This document shows, one piece after another, positions 59,600-64,000 of a stretch of 64,000 nt of DNA (its first letter is position 1; every line of letters starts with the position of its first letter). The notes beneath the pieces are model-generated. The model was given only the letters and a program-made list of their open reading frames with translations. It did no database searches and had not been told where the DNA came from. The DNA comes from Lachnospiraceae bacterium (GTDB lineage: Bacteria > Bacillota > Clostridia > Lachnospirales > Lachnospiraceae), in the NCBI GenBank assembly GCA_900766915.1, contig CAAFXE010000353.1, forward strand, positions 1 to 64,000. The letters are read 5' to 3'. Both the position numbers and the translations under genes were made by a program.

Positions 59600-59645
59600 C
59601 AATGCAGGGAACTGTTTAGAAGCCACTGAACAGTTCCCAATGCAG
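59600..59645. repeat. Dispersed palindromic repeat, copy 9, with flanking direct repeats
   Basis: GGAACTGTT (59608-59616) and AACAGTTCC (59629-59637) are perfect inverted ends around TAGAAGCCACTG. The octamer CAATGCAG flanks the element on both sides (59600-59607 and 59638-59645), as a target-site duplication would. It is within the operon, between the alpha-galactosidase and amylosucrase-like genes. Confidence 0.72.
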
Positions 59646-59670
59646 ATACACTGAAAGGTGGTATACAAAA

Positions 59671-61524
59671 ATGAATGATAAATCTTTGTTTCAGAGAAGA
59701 TTGCAAAAGCATCACGATGAATTAAAATGGCTTTACATGGAGTTATACGGAAATGATGCCATGTTTGCGGAGCTTTGTGACAATCTGTACCGTTTTTATA
59801 TGGAGCGCAACCGTGAGCTGATTACGATGGATACAGAACGTGAGGAGGATCCTTTCTGGTATAAGACAAATGATCTCCTTGGCATGATGTTTTATGTTGA
59901 TAATTTTGCCGGGAACCTGAAAGGCGTGGAAGAAAAGCTTGATTATATTGAAAAGAGCAATGTAAACTATATTCATTTGATGCCGTTTCTCAATACAGTG
60001 GAAGGCAGATCAGACGGCGGCTATGCCGTGGCTGACTTCCGTAAGGTGAGACCCGACCTTGGTACCATGGAAGATTTGGAGCATTTGACCGCTGCCTGCC
60101 ATAAAAAGAAGATCAATGTCTGTATGGACTTTGTTATGAACCACACATCGGAGGATCATGAGTGGGCAAAGCGTGCCCGTAAGGGTGAGGGCGAATATAT
60201 GAGCCGTTACTTCTTTTTTGACACAGATGTGATTCCAAATCAGTTTGAACAGACAGTTCCGCAGGTATTTCCAACAACAGCACCGGGAAACTTTACATGG
60301 TTAGATGACTGCAAGCATTTTGTCATGACGACCTTCTATCCCTATCAATGGGATTTGAATTATGGAAATCCCAGGGTGTTTAATGAGATGATGTATAACT
60401 TCCTTTATCTGGCAAACAGAGGGGTTGATATTATCCGCATTGATGCGGTCCCTTATATCTGGAAGGAGCTGGGAACCCAATGTAGAAATCTCAGACGTGT
60501 TCACACCATTGTCCGCATGATGCGGATGATCTGTGAGATCGTCTGTCCAAGTGTGCTTCTTTTGGGTGAGGTAGTCATGGAGCCTGAAAAGGTCGTGCCA
60601 TACTTTGGTACATTGGAAAAACCGGAATGCCATATGCTCTACAATGTGACCACCATGGCAACCACCTGGCATACCGTTGCTACCAGGGATACAAAGCTTT
60701 TGAAAAAGCAGCTTGATATTCTAAGTACACTTCCGAAGGAATATGTATTTTTAAATTATCTGCGATGCCATGACGATATTGGCTGGGGATTGGACTATGC
60801 CACTTTAGCACAGGATGGAATGCGGGAAGTCCCCCATAAAAAATATCTCAGTGATTATTTTCTTGGCATTGCCGGTGAGAGCAACAGCCGGGGAGAACTG
60901 TATAATTCAGATCCTACCAGTGGGGATGCCCGTCTTTGCGGAACTACAGCTTCTTTATGTGGAATAGAAAAAGCCGGTTTTGAACAGAATGAGGTCCTTA
61001 TGGAAAAAGCGATCCGTCTGGATGTCATGCTGCATGCCTACATGTTTATGCAGTCAGGCATCCCGGTGTTATACAGCGGGGATGAGATTGGTCAGGTCAA
61101 TGATTATTCTTATAAGAAAGATCCCCATAAAGTACAGGATTCCAGATATCTTCACCGGGGGGAAATGCGTTGGGATCTGGCTGAAAACATTACGGATCCT
61201 AAGACAGTAGAAGGTAAGATCTTTCAGGAACTTTCCAAACTGGAAACCATCAGAAGGTCTGAAAAAGCATTTATGACAAATGCTGATCTCTGGACCATAG
61301 AGACATGGGATCCGTCGATTCTCTGTATTGGACGTTATTATGACGGTGAGAAGATTCTGGGACTTTTCAACTTCAGTGAGGATGATAAAACAGCATGGAT
61401 CAACGAGACTGATGGAGCGTATCAGGATCTTATAACAGGAAAAATCCGAAAGGCATGCGGTGTGGAAATTCCGGGCTATGGATTTTTCTGGTTAAAAAAG
61501 ATGGAAAACCAAAAGCAGCTTTAA
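59671..61524 (+). CDS. Amylosucrase-like sucrose-active enzyme, GH13 subfamily 4
   Basis: A 617-residue protein with the amylosucrase architecture: a helical N-terminal domain (1-90), catalytic barrel and C-terminal beta domain. Predicted catalytic residues are Asp258 (DIIRIDAVPYIWKELGT), Glu300 (LLLGEVV) and Asp368 (YLRCHDDIGW). The CHDDIGW and STGD/TSGDARLCGT segments are those of GH13_4, not of the 490-residue sucrose phosphorylases (GH13_18) usually found in msm operons. It should cleave sucrose, giving fructose plus an alpha-glucan, or glucose if mainly hydrolytic. AAAGGTGG precedes the ATG. The fructokinase gene follows after 15 bases. Subfamily is fairly sure; transferase versus hydrolase balance is not. 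Confidence 0.88.
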   Translation: MNDKSLFQRRLQKHHDELKWLYMELYGNDAMFAELCDNLYRFYMERNRELITMDTEREEDPFWYKTNDLLGMMFYVDNFAGNLKGVEEKLDYIEKSNVNYIHLMPFLNTVEGRSDGGYAVADFRKVRPDLGTMEDLEHLTAACHKKKINVCMDFVMNHTSEDHEWAKRARKGEGEYMSRYFFFDTDVIPNQFEQTVPQVFPTTAPGNFTWLDDCKHFVMTTFYPYQWDLNYGNPRVFNEMMYNFLYLANRGVDIIRIDAVPYIWKELGTQCRNLRRVHTIVRMMRMICEIVCPSVLLLGEVVMEPEKVVPYFGTLEKPECHMLYNVTTMATTWHTVATRDTKLLKKQLDILSTLPKEYVFLNYLRCHDDIGWGLDYATLAQDGMREVPHKKYLSDYFLGIAGESNSRGELYNSDPTSGDARLCGTTASLCGIEKAGFEQNEVLMEKAIRLDVMLHAYMFMQSGIPVLYSGDEIGQVNDYSYKKDPHKVQDSRYLHRGEMRWDLAENITDPKTVEGKIFQELSKLETIRRSEKAFMTNADLWTIETWDPSILCIGRYYDGEKILGLFNFSEDDKTAWINETDGAYQDLITGKIRKACGVEIPGYGFFWLKKMENQKQL

Positions 61525-61539
61525 AGGAGGCCAGCCAAT

Positions 61540-62505
61540 ATGAAGAAATATGATGTAACTGCCTTAGGCGAATTATTGATCGATTTTACAGAAAACGGAA
61601 AGAGTGCTCAGGGAAATCCTTTATTTGAGGCCAATCCCGGCGGCGCACCATGTAACGTGCTGGCAATGCTTACAAAGCTGGGGCATAAAACTGCATTTAT
61701 CGGTAAAGTGGGAAATGACTTTTTTGGAGAGCAATTAAGATCAGCAATTACAGAAGTAGGGATTGATGCTTCGTTCCTGTGTCTGGATCATCTGGTACAT
61801 ACAACCCTTGCCATGGTACATACCTATCCTGACGGGGACCGGGATTTTTCCTTTTATCGTAACCCGGGAGCGGATATGATGCTGAATGAAACAGAGGTGC
61901 CCGAAGAACTGCTTAAGGATTCCAAAATATTTCATTTCGGAACCCTGTCCATGACCCACGAGGGTGTGCGAAAGGCAACAAAAAAAGCACTGGAGATTGC
62001 AAAGGAAGCCGGCGCATTGATCTCCTTTGATCCAAACTTAAGACCTCCGCTTTGGGATTCTCTGGAAAATGCAAAAGAACAGGTACAGTATGGTCTGGAG
62101 CAGTGCCACATCTTGAAGATTTCAGACAATGAGATTCAGTGGCTGACGGGGGAAGAGGATTATTCCGACGGAGTCAGATGGATTCTCGATAGATTTGAGA
62201 TTCCGCTGATTCTGGTGTCCATGGGAAAAGAGGGAAGCCGTGCCTATTATGATGGAAGGATGGTAGAGGTAAAACCATTTCTTCAGGAGCATACCATAGA
62301 GACAACCGGTGCGGGAGATACTTTCTGTGGATGTGTGTTACATTATATTTGCGAGCATGGTCTGGAAGGACTTAAAGAGGAGCAGCTTACAGAAATGCTG
62401 ACCTTCGCCAATGTAGCTGCATCCATTATCACTACCAGAAAGGGCGCTCTGCGTGTTATGCCGGAGGTTTCAGAAATTCAGGAAATGATTGTAAACAGGA
62501 AATAA
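61540..62505 (+). CDS. Fructokinase, PfkB family
   Basis: A 321-residue ribokinase-family sugar kinase. N-terminal ALGELLIDFTENG and NPGGAPCNVLAMLTKLG (substrate site) and the C-terminal TTGAGDTFCGCVLHY with the catalytic Asp are intact. The LDFSFYRNPGAD-like segment (DFSFYRNPGADMM) is that of bacterial fructokinases. It would convert fructose from sucrose cleavage to fructose-6-phosphate. AAAGGAGG precedes the ATG. It is the last gene of the operon and is followed by a terminator. Confidence 0.93.
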   Translation: MKKYDVTALGELLIDFTENGKSAQGNPLFEANPGGAPCNVLAMLTKLGHKTAFIGKVGNDFFGEQLRSAITEVGIDASFLCLDHLVHTTLAMVHTYPDGDRDFSFYRNPGADMMLNETEVPEELLKDSKIFHFGTLSMTHEGVRKATKKALEIAKEAGALISFDPNLRPPLWDSLENAKEQVQYGLEQCHILKISDNEIQWLTGEEDYSDGVRWILDRFEIPLILVSMGKEGSRAYYDGRMVEVKPFLQEHTIETTGAGDTFCGCVLHYICEHGLEGLKEEQLTEMLTFANVAASIITTRKGALRVMPEVSEIQEMIVNRK

Positions 62506-62508
62506 AAC

Positions 62509-62543
62509 TGACCGGGGGAGCAATGTCCCCGGTCATATTTTTG
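62509..62543 (+). terminator. Terminator of the alpha-galactoside operon
   Basis: TGACCGGGG and CCCCGGTCA are perfect arms around GAGCAATGT, followed by TATTTTTG. It ends the operon a few bases before the convergent TauE-type gene. Confidence 0.92.
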
Positions 62544-62547
62544 TCGT

Positions 62548-63324
62548 TTATTTCAGAAAATTAAAAACAAGAATTACCACACCAAGCACAGTCAGTACGA
62601 TTCCCACAGCCCGGTTCAGTGTTTCGGGTTTTGCCTTATTGGCAAATATTGCGGCAATCCTTGCCCATAAAAAGGTGAAGAGGATGCAAAGCCCCATAAT
62701 GATAAGGTTCGGAGAATCCCCGAAAGAAAAATGGGAGACAGCTCCGGTGAGTGCCGTAAATGCCATGATAAATACGCTGGTTCCAACCGCTGTCTTTAAT
62801 TCATAGCCCAGGACGCTGGTGAGGATGAGCAGCATCATCATACCGCCGCCGGCACCGACAAATCCGCAAATAAATCCCACACAGGCTCCACAAATGACAG
62901 AACCCCAGATTTTTTTACGTTTAGAAACAGCTTCCATATCCTCCTTGGAAGTCATGACAGGTTTTACAATGAATTTAATACCGAGAAGCAGTGTCATAAA
63001 GGTACTGAAGTTTCCCATGGTTCTGGCAGGTACGATACTGGATACATAGCTTCCGATGATGGTGAAAAGCAGTACCATGGACATCATGAGAAGTCCGTTT
63101 TTAATATCCAGATTATCGTTCTTTTTGTAGGTGTATGCAGAGACCGCACTGGCCAGTACATCGGACGAAAGGGCGATTCCTACCGCTGTGTAGGGCTCTA
63201 CATTTAAAAAGCTGATGAGCATGGGACTGATGACTGCGGCTGCACTCATGCCTGCAAAGCCTGTTCCAAGCCCTGCCCCCATACCTGCAAAAAATGTGAT
63301 CAAGATTGTAAATAAGATAGTCAT
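62548..63324 (-). CDS. TauE/SafE family membrane permease
   Basis: A 258-residue protein with about seven to eight hydrophobic segments of the TauE/SafE (sulfite/organosulfonate exporter) family. The repeated family motif is seen in GAGLGTGFAGMSAAAVISP near the N-terminus and in GFICGFVGAGGGMMMLLIL in the second half. I chose the ATG at 63324, with GGAGG ten bases upstream; the open frame continues 34 codons further without a better site and would add a non-membrane extension atypical of the family. Substrate is unknown: members move sulfite, sulfonates or organic acids. It is single and convergent with the fructokinase gene. Confidence 0.87.
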   Translation of the reverse strand: MTILFTILITFFAGMGAGLGTGFAGMSAAAVISPMLISFLNVEPYTAVGIALSSDVLASAVSAYTYKKNDNLDIKNGLLMMSMVLLFTIIGSYVSSIVPARTMGNFSTFMTLLLGIKFIVKPVMTSKEDMEAVSKRKKIWGSVICGACVGFICGFVGAGGGMMMLLILTSVLGYELKTAVGTSVFIMAFTALTGAVSHFSFGDSPNLIIMGLCILFTFLWARIAAIFANKAKPETLNRAVGIVLTVLGVVILVFNFLK

Positions 63325-63512
63325 TTCATTAATTCCTCCAATGTTACGTATTCTAACACAGGAAAATGGAATTTGAACAACTTTATAAAAATTTAATTTG
63401 TGAATCTGTAAAGTGAATGTTATCATCAGAATATCTGAAAGGCATTCGTCTTTCTTTTGGCGCTTCAGCCGATATACCCAATATTTTTACAACTGAATCA
63501 AGGAGAATGCAT

Positions 63513-64000
63513 ATGGGAAAAAGTAATATTGCAGTCAAACAATGGTTACGAGACAAAAAAAGATTTGCAGATTTATTTAACGGTACCATTTTTCATGGGC
63601 AACAAATTATTTTGCCGGAAGATTTAGAGGAAATAGACAGTGAGTCCAGCATGATCGTAACCTGCAAAAATCATCAGGAAAAGGGGGGTCAAAAATACCG
63701 GGATATTGCCATGCGGTGGAAGCGAAAAGCAGAATTGGCGATTCTCGCTTGTGAAAATCAAAATAAAGTACATTATGCAATGCCTGTGCGTATGATGATT
63801 TATGATGGATTATCCTATGCAGATCAGATTCGTCAAATGTGGAGAAACCGGGAACCTGAAATAAAAATTACAGAGGAAGAGTTCTTGTCGAAATTTCGTA
63901 AAGAGGATAAAATCTATCCGGTCATACCGATGGTGTTTTACTATGGATTAACTCCATGGGATGCAAGTGAAGATTTATATGGAATGTTCCATCAGGAAAA
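63513..64000 (+). CDS. Rpn-family recombination-promoting nuclease / putative transposase, 3' end outside window
   Basis: An open frame of at least 162 codons running off the window end. Translation from the ATG at 63513 gives MGKSNIAVKQWLRDKKRFAD, then LFNGTIFHGQQIILPEDLEE and a region with YRDIAMRWKR, then VHYAMPVRMMIYDGLSYADQ and, near the end, YPVIPMVFYYGLTPWDAS. This pattern matches the Rpn/transposase_31 family, PD-(D/E)XK-type nucleases promoting RecA-independent recombination; Lachnospiraceae carry many copies. AAGGAG lies eight bases before the ATG. The catalytic core is only partly visible, so activity cannot be judged. Confidence 0.82.
   Translation, partial: MGKSNIAVKQWLRDKKRFADLFNGTIFHGQQIILPEDLEEIDSESSMIVTCKNHQEKGGQKYRDIAMRWKRKAELAILACENQNKVHYAMPVRMMIYDGLSYADQIRQMWRNREPEIKITEEEFLSKFRKEDKIYPVIPMVFYYGLTPWDASEDLYGMFHQE

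Noticed and set aside
59671..61524. Annotation of this gene as sucrose phosphorylase (gtfA), expected from msm operons
   Set aside because: At 617 residues with an N-terminal helical domain and the CHDDIGW motif, it fits amylosucrase (GH13_4); sucrose phosphorylases are about 490 residues.

Overview
The window looks like chromosomal DNA of a strictly anaerobic, gut-type Lachnospiraceae bacterium, most probably Blautia or a close relative. Pointers are the GH31 alpha-glucosidase (663 residues, with a Trp at 169 and the WNDMNEP nucleophile motif, matching my memory of the characterised Blautia/Ruminococcus obeum enzyme), the oxygen-sensitive glycyl radical enzyme and its activase, Firmicutes-style PcrA, DegV, YerC/YecD and HrcA/CIRCE control, and strong AGGAGG ribosome binding sites. 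The genus is inference; there is no rRNA in the window. I found no tRNA, rRNA, CRISPR array, complete insertion sequence or prophage.

Layout. 1-4.95 kb: a broken TIM-barrel gene, a sodium-coupled amino-acid transporter, then a leftward block of dipeptidase PepD, a TrpR-like regulator and a PHP phosphoesterase. 5.2-9.2 kb: pcrA, a very acidic one-pass membrane protein and an RlmD-type rRNA methyltransferase. 9.2-13 kb: an AIM24 protein, a DUF4230 protein, an HTH regulator and an M18 aminopeptidase. 13-15.7 kb: a decayed FAD/Rieske oxidoreductase followed by an hsp20-dnaJ heat-shock pair behind a perfect CIRCE operator. 15.7-18.8 kb: an acyltransferase/zinc-ribbon membrane protein pair facing an esterase. 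18.9-34.2 kb: housekeeping and small conserved genes (MarR-DegV, nitroreductase, PTS-type permease, trmO, yfcE, gdhA, a possible small alarmone hydrolase, uppP, galK, rarA) and two lipoproteins. 34.3-37.5 kb: a two-component system.

Two large catabolic operons follow. 37.5-49.3 kb is a 12-gene nucleoside uptake and salvage operon: udp, a BMP-type lipoprotein, yjjI, yjjW, a nucleoside ABC transporter, deoD, deoC, cdd, deoB, udk. It starts at a promoter with perfect -35 and -10 hexamers and ends at a strong terminator. A glycyl radical enzyme whose substrate I do not know (YjjI) and its activase sit inside the transporter genes. 51.2-62.5 kb is an alpha-galactoside/sucrose region: a GH31 alpha-glucosidase, an AraC regulator, a three-gene ABC importer with no ATPase gene, a GH36 alpha-galactosidase, an amylosucrase-like GH13 enzyme and a fructokinase. 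Together these would import raffinose-type sugars, release galactose, split sucrose and phosphorylate fructose. The window closes with a TauE-type permease and the start of an Rpn-family nuclease/transposase gene.

The most unusual non-coding signal is a dispersed family of short palindromic repeats (ends resembling CTGTTCAG...CTGAACAG), nine copies, mostly just upstream of gene starts. Two copies are flanked by exact 8-9 bp direct repeats resembling target-site duplications. Two genes (at 1-755 and 13219-14129) appear to have lost internal segments with frameshifts.
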